A DNA stretch of 34,979 bases from Gammaproteobacteria bacterium (GCA_021731365.1 JAKFXL010000043.1:1-34979); one strand, 5' to 3'; counted from the first letter of the stretch, positions 26,057 through 34,946 are shown. Notes: generated from the letters alone by a model not told the origin. Made by a program: numbers and translations.

Positions 26057-26249
26057 GCCATCCTCCTTGAGTTCTGAATATTTTCAACCACAATACCTCT
26101 GCAGCATCAATCAACACTTACGTGTTGTCGCAAAATCAAAACATAAACGTCGACAAAATTATAGACACAAAAATCCGGTTAATGCCAAACATGGACAATA
26201 GTGTCCATCAACATCATTCAAGAAAACATACATAAACAACCAACCCTCA
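26057..26249. other. Intergenic region with two small hairpins
   Basis: AT-rich spacer between the GFA gene start and the GNAT gene end. CAACAC-TTAC-GTGTTG (26112-26127) and ATGGACA-ATAG-TGTCCAT (26191-26208) are perfect inverted repeats. The second lies about 40 bp downstream of the GNAT stop but has no U-tract. GTCGACAAAATT (26149-26160) repeats the core of the site at 9016-9027. No gene is visible. Confidence 0.5.
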
Positions 26250-26843
26250 TCAGGGGCTATTGGCAATAGGCGGGGTAAACTCTGACTGCAAAAGCCCAAA
26301 ACATTTAAGGTCATGAAAGGCACCTTTCCAGTAACCACTTTCGCGCCGGAGCCCCTCCTCCTTAAAACCCAACCGACGTAACAATGTTTCAGAGGCATCA
26401 TTGCCAGGTACCGTATCAGCCTGAATTCTATTCAACGCCCCACATACAAGCCCACCAGAAAATGCCGCTTGAATAGCTGCACACACCGCCTCCGTAGCGT
26501 AACCATTGCCCCAAAAATCTGGCAGCAGGTCATACCCGATAACAGCAGATCTCATCGTCTGACTCCATGAGTTAAAACCACATGTACCGATGACACCGCC
26601 GGAGCTTTTTAGATAGATGGCCCAACGAATACCCAAAGAAGCCGCATGACGCGTTTGAAATAGATCGATCAGACTTCGTGCCTGTTCAATATGGGAAAAA
26701 ACTTCCAGGTCGTAGTACTCAACCACCTTGTGGTTAGAAAACAGATTAAAGACCGCAACGTCATCGCTGGCCTTAAGTTCGATCAATGCCAGGCGCGGGG
26801 TATTAATTTCTGGAAATATCACACTGTTCTCTTTTTGAACCAT
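26250..26843 (-). CDS. GNAT N-acetyltransferase (RimJ/RimL type)
   Basis: A 197-aa cytosolic acetyl-CoA-dependent transferase. The start at ATG 26843 is chosen because GAGG sits 5 bp upstream; the frame runs 12 codons further without support. It begins with the typical INTPRLALIEL strand, has GVIGTCGFNSW, then the acetyl-CoA loop region LPDFWGNGYATEAVCAAI and NDASETLLRRLGFKEEG. These match the RimJ/RimL-like group that acetylates protein N-termini, small molecules or antibiotics. The substrate cannot be told. It lies in a somewhat AT-richer stretch and is followed on minus by the GFA gene. Confidence 0.88.
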   Translation of the reverse strand: MVQKENSVIFPEINTPRLALIELKASDDVAVFNLFSNHKVVEYYDLEVFSHIEQARSLIDLFQTRHAASLGIRWAIYLKSSGGVIGTCGFNSWSQTMRSAVIGYDLLPDFWGNGYATEAVCAAIQAAFSGGLVCGALNRIQADTVPGNDASETLLRRLGFKEEGLRRESGYWKGAFHDLKCFGLLQSEFTPPIANSP

Positions 26844-26886
26844 GATGCCCTCGACAAGCCATGTGCACAGGTCAACCAATCAACGA

Positions 26887-27408
26887 TCAATCCTTCTTGG
26901 GACACATACACTCTTTGGCGATCGTTCTCAGCTCCGATACGTACCCTTTAAAGGCCTCCTCCATAATCGGTTGATTTCTTTTTTGAACGTGCAGGGTAAA
27001 CTCAGCCAGCGTCTCTTTGGTGGCGGCAATATCTTTCTGGCCAACCTCAGAGGTGTAAAATGCAATCAGCTGATCCAACTCACGGTCTGAAAATTTCGGA
27101 CCGTAATATTGTGCCCACACCTCAACAATCTGCTCTGCCGTCCAGTCTCCTTGTGCCTTCGCCATAAAATGGGTCAAGGCTTGTTCAAACCGTTTTTTAT
27201 ACTGCTCATCAGGGTTAAGGTGAAGCATCGCCTGTTCAATCATGGAGTGGGCCTGCTTCTCACCTTCGAGCCGCCCTGAGTCAATCTGTTGTTGCCACAT
27301 GCCAAGCAACCCCTGGGCCTTTACCAGCGTTGCTATCTTGTCCATACGCTCATCCGCAACAGCCAGCGCTGGAATTACCATGAACACTATTAATAGTATG
27401 TGACGCAT
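26887..27408 (-). CDS. DUF2059 family exported protein
   Basis: A 173-aa protein with a signal peptide (RHILLIVFMVIPALAVADE), hence periplasmic. The body is helical and contains the DUF2059 pattern, notably FSDRELDQLIAFYTSEVGQK. The start at ATG 27408 has GGAG upstream and gives the signal peptide directly at the N-terminus; the open frame above it adds 20 residues that would spoil this. The function is unknown for the family. It lies 60 bp downstream of prlC in the same direction and may be co-transcribed with it. Confidence 0.85.
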   Translation of the reverse strand: MRHILLIVFMVIPALAVADERMDKIATLVKAQGLLGMWQQQIDSGRLEGEKQAHSMIEQAMLHLNPDEQYKKRFEQALTHFMAKAQGDWTAEQIVEVWAQYYGPKFSDRELDQLIAFYTSEVGQKDIAATKETLAEFTLHVQKRNQPIMEEAFKGYVSELRTIAKECMCPKKD

Positions 27409-27468
27409 TATCAACTCCAACTGTTTACCTACCCTCTCCTCATCAACAGAGAAGAGGGCAGTACCCAT

Positions 27469-29508
27469 CTATGCTGCTAAACCGCTATGACGCAACAGCG
27501 CATCGATATTTGGCTCCCGGCCACGGAATTCAACAAACAGATCCATCGGCTCCCGTGAGCCACCTTGCTCCAGCACTGTGGTCAAAAATTTCAAACCCGT
27601 CTCCCTATCAAAAATACCATTCTCTTCAAAAGCAGAAAAAGCATCCGCAGAGAGCACTTCAGCCCATTTATAACTGTAGTAACCCGCCGCGTAACCACCG
27701 GCAAAGATGTGAGAAAAGCTGTGTGGGAAACGGTTGAACGAAGGTGGATTAAGTACCGCTACCTGCTTGCGCACCTCTTCAAGAATTTCATAGACCCGGC
27801 CACCACGATCAGGGGTATATTCCAGGTGCATCCTGAAATCAAAAATCGAAAACTCAAGCTGCCGCACCATCTGCATCGCTGACTGAAAGTTCTTCGCTGC
27901 AATCATCTTATTAAAAAGCAGATCGGGCAGTGGTTCACCATTTTTATAATGGCTTGAGATCAGATCCAGCGCCTCTCGCTGCCAACACCAGTTCTCCATA
28001 AACTGGCTTGGCAGCTCCACCGCATCCCAAGGTACCCCGCCGATACCAGCAACGCTGGGGTAATCGACCTGGGTCAGCATGTGGTGCAGGCCATGACCAA
28101 ACTCATGGAACATGGTCAGCACTTCATCATGAGTAAAGAGCGCGGGGTCACTGCCAATGGCAGGAGAAAAATTACAGATCAGATACGCAACCGGCGCCTG
28201 CACCCCGTTAGCCGTGACCATACGGGTGAGGCAGTCATCCATCCAGGCCCCACCACGTTTGTGCGGCCGGGCATGAAGATCAAAATAGAAGCTGCCACGC
28301 AGTGTGCCCTTGGCATCGTGAATCTCAAAGAAACGCACATCCTTGTGCCAGAGATCAACATCGTTGCGCTCCTTGATGGTGACACCATAAAGTCGATTGA
28401 CCACCGCAAACATGCCGTTCAGCACCTTGCTCTCGGGGAAGTAGGGCTTCAACTCCTCCTGACTGATTGCATATTTATGCTGCTGTAGTTTTTCTGAGTA
28501 GTAGGTAATATCCCATGACTCCAGCGCCTCCGCACCGTGTTGTTCTTTGGCAAAGGCACGCAACTCATCCAGCTCATTTTTAGCCATAGGCAAAGCGCGC
28601 TCCGCCAAATCATTTAAAAACGTCAACACCTGATCGGTACTCTGCGCCATCTTGGTGGCGAGTGAATACTCGGAATAATTTTTAAATCCCAGCAGCTGTG
28701 CCTCTTCATGGCGCAACGCCAGAATCTGCTCCATCACCGACGTATTATCCCACTGTCCCGCATGCGGTCCTTCATTCGAAGCGCGTGTAGCAAACGCGGT
28801 ATAAACTTCGCGGCGCAACTCACGATCATCGGCGTAGGTCATCACCGGCAGATAGGAGGGGTACTCAAGATTAAAGACCCAACCATTCATCTCCTCACGC
28901 TCAGCAATCTGTTTTGCCATGCCGAGCGCTGACTCAGGCAGACCACTCAGACGTGCCTCATCAGTGATCTGAATCTTCCAGGCGTTGGTGGCATCAAGTA
29001 CGTTCTCGCCGTACTTGCTGGTAAGGCTGGATAGCTCTTGGGCAATCTCTTTATAACGCGCTTTTTTATCCGCAGGCAGACCAATGCCAGAGAGTTTAAA
29101 ATCACGCAGGGCATTATCGATGATCTTCTTCTGCGCCACGTTCAATGTTTTATACTCAGCGCTGGCGGCGATCTGTGTAAAGGCATTAAAGAGACCCTCG
29201 TGCTGACCCATCTCAGTACCGTAATCACTCAACTTGGGCAGACAGGCGTTGTAGGCAGCACGCAACTCATCACTATTCAGCACCGAATTCATATGGCTCA
29301 CCGGCGACCAGATACGGCCAATGCGCTCATCCACCTCCTCCAGCGGCTGCACCAAGTTATCCCAGGTATAAACGCTATTAGCCGCCAACAGATCCGCCAC
29401 CGCCTGACGACTCTCTGCCAGCAGCGTATCCAACGCCGGTTCAACATGCTCAGGTTTGATCTGGGAAAAAGGTGGCAGACCGGCCATCTCCAGCAGTGGA
29501 TTAGTCAT
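27469..29508 (-). CDS. prlC: Oligopeptidase A (M3 zinc metallopeptidase)
   Basis: Cytosolic peptidase that degrades short peptides, including cleaved signal peptides. At 679 aa it has family length, and the N-terminus (MTNPLLEMAGLPPFSQIKPEHVEPAL) is typical. The zinc-binding motif HEFGHGLHH places His468 and His472 as ligands and Glu469 as the catalytic base; the downstream ligand glutamate is in NWCWQREALDL. The C-terminal GGYAAGYYSYKWAEVLSADAF block is strongly conserved in the M3 family. In E. coli the gene is heat-shock induced; no convincing sigma-32 promoter was found in the 134 bp upstream. Confidence 0.98.
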   Translation of the reverse strand: MTNPLLEMAGLPPFSQIKPEHVEPALDTLLAESRQAVADLLAANSVYTWDNLVQPLEEVDERIGRIWSPVSHMNSVLNSDELRAAYNACLPKLSDYGTEMGQHEGLFNAFTQIAASAEYKTLNVAQKKIIDNALRDFKLSGIGLPADKKARYKEIAQELSSLTSKYGENVLDATNAWKIQITDEARLSGLPESALGMAKQIAEREEMNGWVFNLEYPSYLPVMTYADDRELRREVYTAFATRASNEGPHAGQWDNTSVMEQILALRHEEAQLLGFKNYSEYSLATKMAQSTDQVLTFLNDLAERALPMAKNELDELRAFAKEQHGAEALESWDITYYSEKLQQHKYAISQEELKPYFPESKVLNGMFAVVNRLYGVTIKERNDVDLWHKDVRFFEIHDAKGTLRGSFYFDLHARPHKRGGAWMDDCLTRMVTANGVQAPVAYLICNFSPAIGSDPALFTHDEVLTMFHEFGHGLHHMLTQVDYPSVAGIGGVPWDAVELPSQFMENWCWQREALDLISSHYKNGEPLPDLLFNKMIAAKNFQSAMQMVRQLEFSIFDFRMHLEYTPDRGGRVYEILEEVRKQVAVLNPPSFNRFPHSFSHIFAGGYAAGYYSYKWAEVLSADAFSAFEENGIFDRETGLKFLTTVLEQGGSREPMDLFVEFRGREPNIDALLRHSGLAA

Positions 29509-29642
29509 GACAATGGATTCCTTATTTTAAGATGAAACGTGGCCAAACTTTACCACAGTGGGGTTGTTGTCCGTTAAACACGCAGATGAACGCAATAACC
29601 AGTACATATGCGTATTCATTCGCACATGTCCCTCATATTTTA

Positions 29643-30248
29643 TTAGATTTGCTGCTTTACTTTCTCTGCTGCTTGTTTGGGAAATTTATTAATGAGCCAC
29701 CGCAAGACTTCAAGCTGATCTTGGGATGTCGCACGGCGAACCTGAATTAACAATTTCTGTAAATCTGGACGGGTTAAAGTTGCATTTGATGCACCTTCAT
29801 TACACACGGAACAAATTGCACGGAGATTTAATGGATCATCTGTACCGCCCATGCCTTTATCAATGACATGACCAAGGTGAAGCCTGGTTTTTCTTGTTGT
29901 GTCATATGGGTGGGGTTCGCCAGCAACTGCGCCACACATTTGACAGGTAAAGCCATTGCGATCAAGAACAAAAGCGCGTGTTTCTTTTGATATGGTACGC
30001 TCAAAGGCCGGTTGTGGTTTAGAAGTCTCCAGCAGATATTGACCGGGCTTTAATTCACTACGGTCATTGTGCGTGAGGATTAAATAACCTTCTTCTGTCC
30101 GAAGCTCACGAACACGACGTGCCCACTCGGATTGGTTATCCCCAATAGCTCGTAACTCTTCGGAATCCATGACGCGGCCAATATTCGCTAAAAAGTGTGC
30201 ACGTAATTTTCCACGCGCACCGCCTCTTGGTCTTTTTTCTTTCGCCAT
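29643..30248 (-). CDS. HNH endonuclease, likely restriction enzyme
   Basis: A 201-aa protein. An N-terminal helical/winged-helix-like part (ANIGRVMDSEELRAIG, RVRELRTEEGYLILTHNDR, LKPGQYLLE) is followed by an HNH domain. Zinc cysteines are Cys102/Cys105 and Cys146/Cys149, and the catalytic side is LHLGHVIDKGMGG with His127, then Asn141 or Asn150. This architecture is common in type II restriction enzymes. The gene starts 2 bp after the stop of a C5 cytosine methyltransferase in the same direction, which makes a restriction-modification pair the natural reading. The recognition sequence cannot be inferred. No truncation is seen. Confidence 0.88.
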   Translation of the reverse strand: MAKEKRPRGGARGKLRAHFLANIGRVMDSEELRAIGDNQSEWARRVRELRTEEGYLILTHNDRSELKPGQYLLETSKPQPAFERTISKETRAFVLDRNGFTCQMCGAVAGEPHPYDTTRKTRLHLGHVIDKGMGGTDDPLNLRAICSVCNEGASNATLTRPDLQKLLIQVRRATSQDQLEVLRWLINKFPKQAAEKVKQQI

Positions 30249-30250
30249 TG

Positions 30251-31210
30251 CTACGCTCGTTTAAGTTTTGGCTTTGCTGCAGCGTTCAGTGCCACCTGGA
30301 TTTGCATACCAACAGCACAGGCAACCGGAGGCGGGAACGCATTACCAACTTGACGGTATGTGGAAGTTTTCTTGCCGCTGAATTGCCAGTGGTCAGGAAA
30401 ACCCTGTATCCGTGCGGCCATGCGAACGGTTAGGCGTGGCATACCAATAAAATCTTTTTCTGGCGCAGCATTGGCAATACCCATACCATCTACACCAATT
30501 GAAGCCCACGCCTTTTTTGCCCGGGTGGGGCCAAGGTCAGGGCCGCCATGTTTTTTACTACCACCAACCAGGGTAGGGGCAATATCGCACGCTATTTTGC
30601 GCCACTGTTTTGCACCGTTCCAACCGTTCTCAGCCATCAGATCAAAAAGCGCCTCACCAACCGTTGGCGGAGGAGTGGTAAGTACTGTTGGCCAAGTGAA
30701 ATATTCCGCGATGTTTTTCTTTAGCGCCACAAAAACAACTCGCGGGCGTAATTGCGGAACGCCAAAATCACTTGCATTAAGCAAGCGCCATTCTGCGACA
30801 TAGCCAAGTTTTTTTAAATCGGCGATTATTTTTGCGCGGTACTCATCAAAAACAGAATCAAGCAATCCACGTACATTCTCCAACATTACGGCTTGTGGCT
30901 TACACTCAGACACCAACCGAATTGCCTCTGGGAAAAGGTCACGCTCATCTTCATTACCATGTTGCTTGCCTGCCTTTGAAAAAGGCTGACAAGGTACGCC
31001 ACCGGCCAAGAGTTCGATGCCTTTCCAGTTTTCGGCTGAAAAATGACGAAGATCTCCTTCTATGACATTCCAATGATTACGGTTAAAACGGAGGGTTTGG
31101 CAGGCTGCCGCCTCAATCTCTACGAGACTGACATGTTCAAAACCGGCTTGTTCTAACCCAAGGGCTTGGCCTCCAGCACCAGCACAAATCTCTATTGAAT
31201 TTAGTAACAT
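30251..31210 (-). CDS. DNA (cytosine-5) methyltransferase
   Basis: Transfers a methyl group from S-adenosylmethionine to carbon 5 of cytosine in DNA. The start at ATG 31210 puts motif I (EICAGAGGQALGLEQAGF) right at the N-terminus and gives 319 aa. Other motifs: IV with catalytic Cys74 (GGVPCQPFSKAG), VI (ENVRGLL), VIII (RPRVVFVAL) and X (QVGNAFPPPVACAV). The variable target-recognition region lies about residues 170-260. It precedes the HNH nuclease by 2 bp, so the protective enzyme is translated first. No separate controller gene is visible upstream. Confidence 0.96.
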   Translation of the reverse strand: MLLNSIEICAGAGGQALGLEQAGFEHVSLVEIEAAACQTLRFNRNHWNVIEGDLRHFSAENWKGIELLAGGVPCQPFSKAGKQHGNEDERDLFPEAIRLVSECKPQAVMLENVRGLLDSVFDEYRAKIIADLKKLGYVAEWRLLNASDFGVPQLRPRVVFVALKKNIAEYFTWPTVLTTPPPTVGEALFDLMAENGWNGAKQWRKIACDIAPTLVGGSKKHGGPDLGPTRAKKAWASIGVDGMGIANAAPEKDFIGMPRLTVRMAARIQGFPDHWQFSGKKTSTYRQVGNAFPPPVACAVGMQIQVALNAAAKPKLKRA

Positions 31211-31330
31211 AAATCTGCGCCTTTTTATGTGTGTTTCGCTAATTCTACAGGTCATCAGCTAGTCAATAAAGTATTGTTTCATACGCTGTGCTGAGAAAAC
31301 CGACCGTTAATCACACCAATTCTAGGGTGA

Positions 31331-32164
31331 TCAACTCATCCACAACCACACCGCCACGCTGCCAAACAGAAAAAACCCCGCAAGCGCACCCATTGCCCAG
31401 AGCCGATAGCGATGTCTCAACCCCTGCTGTGGATGTGTTGATAATATAAAGGGACGTTCGCTGTTTGCCGGTTTAAAGAGGGTGTGAATCTGTGGCTGTT
31501 GCGCCCGCTTCTCAAACTCTTTTTGTGCCTGCACCTCTGCCACCTTGCGTACCAGCTGCCACTCTTTTTCATCGATCTGGCCGTCGCGATTGCCATCAAA
31601 CCGTTTCAGCAGTGTGACTTGATCCTGCTTCCAGCTGCGAATAAGGTCTCGGGTGATGTCGGCGACGTTGTACTGCTCTGCCGGACTGATGGAGCGGAAT
31701 TCACCAATAGCATAGAGCGGTTGCCCAATCAGGATGAGTGATTCGGTGTAGCGGTATTCACCACTGTCATCGAGCCATACCCGCGTGGTTTCACCGATGA
31801 TTTCAGCGCCGTCGGGATCGATAATGCACTGCCCTGTCTCATCTTCCAGATGGAACAGGTTGTCGCTCACCCCTTTGCGGATGGTGCGCCAGGTGTCGTT
31901 CTCTCCGGTTGTCTGTTTTTCTGCCACAGAAAAACGCCACCAGAGGCAGTGGGTAAAACTCAGCGGCGCGACAATTGGCACACCACTCATCAGGCGGCCA
32001 ATGCCTTCAAGCTCCAGATACCCTTGATGGGCGGAGCGTACTCGGGCGGTGGCGGTATCTTCAATCAGGCGCAACCGCCGCCAGTTGCGTTGGCCAAAAT
32101 AGAAACCGATCAGCGCCAACAAAGTCGAGGCGGTCAGCAGAAACCAGTACTGCCCCTCGCTCAT
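31331..32164 (-). CDS. GIDE-type membrane protein with a C-terminal EF-hand
   Basis: A 277-aa protein with membrane segments at both ends (YWFLLTASTLLALIGFYFGQ and LWAMGALAGFFLFGSVAVWLW). The central region (LELEGIGRLMSGVPIVAPLSFTHCLWWRF, EDETGQCIIDPDGAEI) resembles GIDE-like domains that often accompany LemA. Residues 190-201 form a canonical EF-hand loop, DGNRDGQIDEKE. The start at ATG 32164 lies 13 bp after the lemA stop; an in-frame TTG further up would overlap lemA. The function of LemA/GIDE pairs is not settled. Confidence 0.8.
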   Translation of the reverse strand: MSEGQYWFLLTASTLLALIGFYFGQRNWRRLRLIEDTATARVRSAHQGYLELEGIGRLMSGVPIVAPLSFTHCLWWRFSVAEKQTTGENDTWRTIRKGVSDNLFHLEDETGQCIIDPDGAEIIGETTRVWLDDSGEYRYTESLILIGQPLYAIGEFRSISPAEQYNVADITRDLIRSWKQDQVTLLKRFDGNRDGQIDEKEWQLVRKVAEVQAQKEFEKRAQQPQIHTLFKPANSERPFILSTHPQQGLRHRYRLWAMGALAGFFLFGSVAVWLWMS

Positions 32165-32177
32165 GCCAACAGGAAAA

Positions 32178-32750
32178 CTATCCAAACAGCGCCTTTACAT
32201 CGACGTCGCGCTTCTCTTCATCGCTGAACTCCAGCAGCTCACGGGCAGTAAATGCAAAGTGGCGCGCCAGTATGACATCGGGAAACTGTTCGATACGCAC
32301 GTTGTTATTGTTAACACTTTCGTTGTAATACTCACGACGATCAGCGATGGAATTTTCCAATCCGGTGATACGTGTCTGCAGGTGCTGAAAGGTTTGGCTC
32401 GCCTTAAGGTCGGGGTAGGCCTCTGCCACGGCAAACAGATTGCCCAGCCCCATGCGGAGTTGTGTCTCCGCCGGCCCCAGCGCGGCCACGTCGCCGGCCA
32501 TACGTGCGGTTGCCACTTGCGAACGGGCCTGCATGACACGCTCCAGGGTATCCTGCTCATACTTCATATACTGTTTGCAGGTCTCGACCAGCTTGGGCAG
32601 TTCGTCGTGACGCTGTTTGAGTAAAATATCGATGTTTGACCAGGCTTGCGAGACGTCGTGTTTCAGCCGCACCAGGTTGTTGTAGATCATGACACCGTAG
32701 ACCACGACAACAACCACTAGCCCCAGAAGTATAAATATAGTCACTGCCAT
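32178..32750 (-). CDS. lemA: LemA family protein
   Basis: A 190-aa protein with an N-terminal membrane anchor (VTIFILLGLVVVVVVYGVMIYNNLVRLK) and a long helical-bundle domain. Family markers include AWSNIDILLKQRHDELPKLVETCKQYM at the start of the bundle, AVAEAYPDLKAS in the middle and YYNESVNNNN followed by FPDVILARHFAF near the end. The ATG at 32750 has GAGG upstream and gives the family length; the frame stays open 38 codons more without similarity. It is followed by the GIDE-type gene and is divergent from the gamma carbonic anhydrase. Confidence 0.96.
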   Translation of the reverse strand: MAVTIFILLGLVVVVVVYGVMIYNNLVRLKHDVSQAWSNIDILLKQRHDELPKLVETCKQYMKYEQDTLERVMQARSQVATARMAGDVAALGPAETQLRMGLGNLFAVAEAYPDLKASQTFQHLQTRITGLENSIADRREYYNESVNNNNVRIEQFPDVILARHFAFTARELLEFSDEEKRDVDVKALFG

Positions 32751-32894
32751 AAACGTTGCCTCAACTGATGAAGTTTGGGTATCCCCCGTATTAATCGGGT
32801 AAACCCCGCCTATTATTAACCATTCTGTCGTCAGAGTGTTGCAGTCGTCCCGCTGCGCCATCACAATAGCCGACTATTTATTCAGGAGAGCACC

Positions 32895-33422
32895 ATGAGT
32901 GTACGCAGCTTCCAGGGGATTACCCCGACCATCGCCAGCAGCGCCTATATTGATGAGGCCTGTGTGATCATTGGCGATGTGACGATTGGCGCGGACAGCT
33001 CTATCTGGCCCACGGTGGTTATTCGTGGCGATGTGCAGAAAATCACCATCGGTGCCCGCACCAATGTTCAGGATGGCTCGGTGCTGCACGTGACGGCTGA
33101 TAACCAGTTTAACCCCGGCGGTTACCCACTCACCCTTGGTGATGGCATCACCATCGGCCATCGGGCAATTTTGCACGCCTGTACCGTTGAGGACTTTGCC
33201 CTCATCGGTATGAACGCCACTATTCTTGACGGTGCGGTCATCAGGGCCAAGGCGCTGGTGGGGGCCGGCAGCGTGGTCTCTCCTGGCAAGGTGATTGAGG
33301 GTGGTTATCTCTGGCTGGGGACACCGGCCAAAAAGATCCGCGCACTCACAGAAAAGGAACTGGACTATCTTGAGTACTCGGCCCAGCACTACATCGATCT
33401 TAAAAACCGATACATGCCATAG
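32895..33422 (+). CDS. Gamma-class carbonic anhydrase-like protein (YrdA family)
   Basis: A 175-aa left-handed beta-helix protein built of hexapeptide repeats, trimeric and cytosolic in the family. The three zinc-binding histidines are all present: His65 in SVLHVT, and His89 and His94 in IGHRAILHAC. The glutamates needed for high activity in the archaeal Cam enzyme are not evident, as in most YrdA/CaiE-like members, so carbonic anhydrase activity may be weak or absent. CAGGAGAG precedes the ATG. With the delta-class enzyme at 19031 this makes two candidate carbonic anhydrases in different compartments. Confidence 0.93.
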   Translation: MSVRSFQGITPTIASSAYIDEACVIIGDVTIGADSSIWPTVVIRGDVQKITIGARTNVQDGSVLHVTADNQFNPGGYPLTLGDGITIGHRAILHACTVEDFALIGMNATILDGAVIRAKALVGAGSVVSPGKVIEGGYLWLGTPAKKIRALTEKELDYLEYSAQHYIDLKNRYMP

Positions 33423-33533
33423 AACCACCGGAACCTACCGCCCCACCGCAACCCCATTAACACAACCAGAGCCGGGCATTAATCCACCACAATACCTGAC
33501 CATTTTTCTTGGTCTATAGTGATAGATGGGATG

Positions 33534-33550
33534 GGCCGGGGTTTCCGGCC
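33534..33550 (+). repeat. GC-rich hairpin upstream of the DUF4870-like gene
   Basis: GGCCGG and CCGGCC flank a 5-base loop. It is preceded by a weaker GACCA/TGGTC hairpin (33498-33514). Both lie in the 191-bp gap after the gamma carbonic anhydrase. They may end that transcript or shape the next leader; no U-tract is seen. Confidence 0.35.
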
Positions 33551-33613
33551 ATACGTCGGCGAGACTATCCTGGACGTTGAAGTTCTCTCTGGCGCACACA
33601 GGAGGAACAGGCA

Positions 33614-33991
33614 ATGCACACACATAACGACACCATGCATAAGATTCAGACGGGCGAATTGTGGCTGACCTATCTGCTTTACATCTTCTTTTTTACCGCC
33701 CCTGTTGCTGTTTTGATCAGCGTTATCAAGGCAGTGCAATATCGTTATCAGCTCAAACAGGGGGATCGCCCCGACGCCAAAGAGTTACAGCAGCTCGTTG
33801 ACCATTATGACTGGCTCAACCGGACCGTACTTGTCACGGCCCTGCTGGTGATGATGGCACTGGGCACGCTCTACTACTTCTTTGGCTATTTTTTTGCCGT
33901 GGCGGCACTGGTCTGGTGGGTTTACCGCATTGGGCACGGGATCATCACACTCATGGATGACAAGTCACCACTGGTGACAACGGCCACGTAA
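33614..33991 (+). CDS. Small membrane protein, DUF4870-like
   Basis: A 125-aa protein with membrane segments near residues 17-43 (LWLTYLLYIFFFTAPVAVLISVI) and 72-105 (VLVTALLVMMALGTLYYFFGYFF and AALVWWVYRIGHGIITLMD). A soluble loop (QLKQGDRPDAKELQQLVDHYDWLNR) joins them. The YRIGHGI ending resembles the DUF4870 group of unknown function. AGGAGG lies 9 bp before the ATG, giving a strong start. A Met at residue 8 is an alternative start. Confidence 0.75.
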   Translation: MHTHNDTMHKIQTGELWLTYLLYIFFFTAPVAVLISVIKAVQYRYQLKQGDRPDAKELQQLVDHYDWLNRTVLVTALLVMMALGTLYYFFGYFFAVAALVWWVYRIGHGIITLMDDKSPLVTTAT

Positions 33992-34006
33992 CGACGCCCC
34001 ATCGGC

Positions 34007-34918
34007 TCACACACCACGCGGCGGCGACTCGGCCTGAGCCGCAGGTGTGGAGCGCCACAACAGCAACGCAACGACCATCAATGCCAGCTGCCCCAGGGCC
34101 AAATGGCTGGGCAGACCACTCAGCAGCGGCACCACCATACTCGCAATCGCAGCATTGCCCAGCATCTGCACAAAGCCGTGTACCGCTGAGGCGCTGCCAC
34201 GGTTGAGGGGAAAACAGTCCAGCGACATCACCGTCATCGCCGGCATGGCGATACCGATACCACAGGTATAGAGCATCAACGGCGCGATAGTGGTCACCAC
34301 CATCACCGGCAGCCAGAACGACTGAGCAACATTCAGCGCTGCGCCTAATGCCATCAACGTTAACGCCAGCTTGACCGTCCGTTCTGCTGGCCAGCGGTGT
34401 GCCAGTCGGCCACTCAGCCAGGCCCCTGAGATCATGCCCACCACCATCGGCACAAACATCACCGCAAAGTCATCACTCTGCAGTTGCATAAAATCAAAGA
34501 TCACCGTTGGTGCGCCAGCAATGTAGAGAAACATGCCGCCGAAGTAGCAGGAGACAATAAAGACCAGCGATAGAAAACGGCGATGCGCCAAGGCACGGCC
34601 ATAGACACGGGCGACACTGGCAGGGTGAAAGGATTGCCGCAACGCCGGTGCCAATGTTTCCGGGATCACAAATAACATCAGCAGAAAGACCAACCCGCTA
34701 TAGAGCGCCAGAAAATAAAAGACGCTGTGCCAACCCCACAGATCATGCAGCCAGCCACCAATCACCGGCGCAATGGCCGGGGCGATGGCAAACAGCATCA
34801 TCACCTGGGACATAGCACGCTGGGCATCCTGTGGATTGTAGACATCACGGATCATCGCCCGCCCCGCCGCCAGCCCAACGCCACCCTTCTGGTTGGTTAC
34901 TGCGATGATCTTGGCCAT
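34007..34918 (-). CDS. ParA N-terminus fused to a truncated Bcr/CflA drug transporter
   Basis: The 303-aa frame begins MAKIIAVTNQKGGVG, the start of ParA/Soj including most of its Walker A loop. At about 34874 it switches to LAAGRAMIRDVYNPQ, an internal sequence of Bcr/CflA major-facilitator drug exporters. From there to the end it is a normal transporter, with about eight membrane segments (for example VMMLFAIAPAIAPVIGGWL and FVPMVVGMISGAWLSG). Roughly the first 100-115 residues of the transporter (its first three or four helices) and all of ParA after the P-loop are missing. Neither protein should work. The upstream 28-bp gap and rsmG-like tail are as expected for parA. The cause could be a deletion or an assembly join. 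Confidence 0.8.
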   Translation of the reverse strand: MAKIIAVTNQKGGVGLAAGRAMIRDVYNPQDAQRAMSQVMMLFAIAPAIAPVIGGWLHDLWGWHSVFYFLALYSGLVFLLMLFVIPETLAPALRQSFHPASVARVYGRALAHRRFLSLVFIVSCYFGGMFLYIAGAPTVIFDFMQLQSDDFAVMFVPMVVGMISGAWLSGRLAHRWPAERTVKLALTLMALGAALNVAQSFWLPVMVVTTIAPLMLYTCGIGIAMPAMTVMSLDCFPLNRGSASAVHGFVQMLGNAAIASMVVPLLSGLPSHLALGQLALMVVALLLWRSTPAAQAESPPRGV

Positions 34919-34946
34919 GGGCTAGTCGCTATTTATCTGTTCACAA

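Noticed and set aside
29604-29629. Terminator hairpin after the HNH gene
   Set aside because: ACATATGCG can pair with CGCACATGT (one G-U pair), but the stem is AT-rich with no U-tract in the reading direction.
32895-33422. Highly active Cam-type gamma carbonic anhydrase
   Set aside because: Zinc histidines are present but the activity-enhancing acidic loop of Cam is not evident, so only a YrdA-like assignment is supported.
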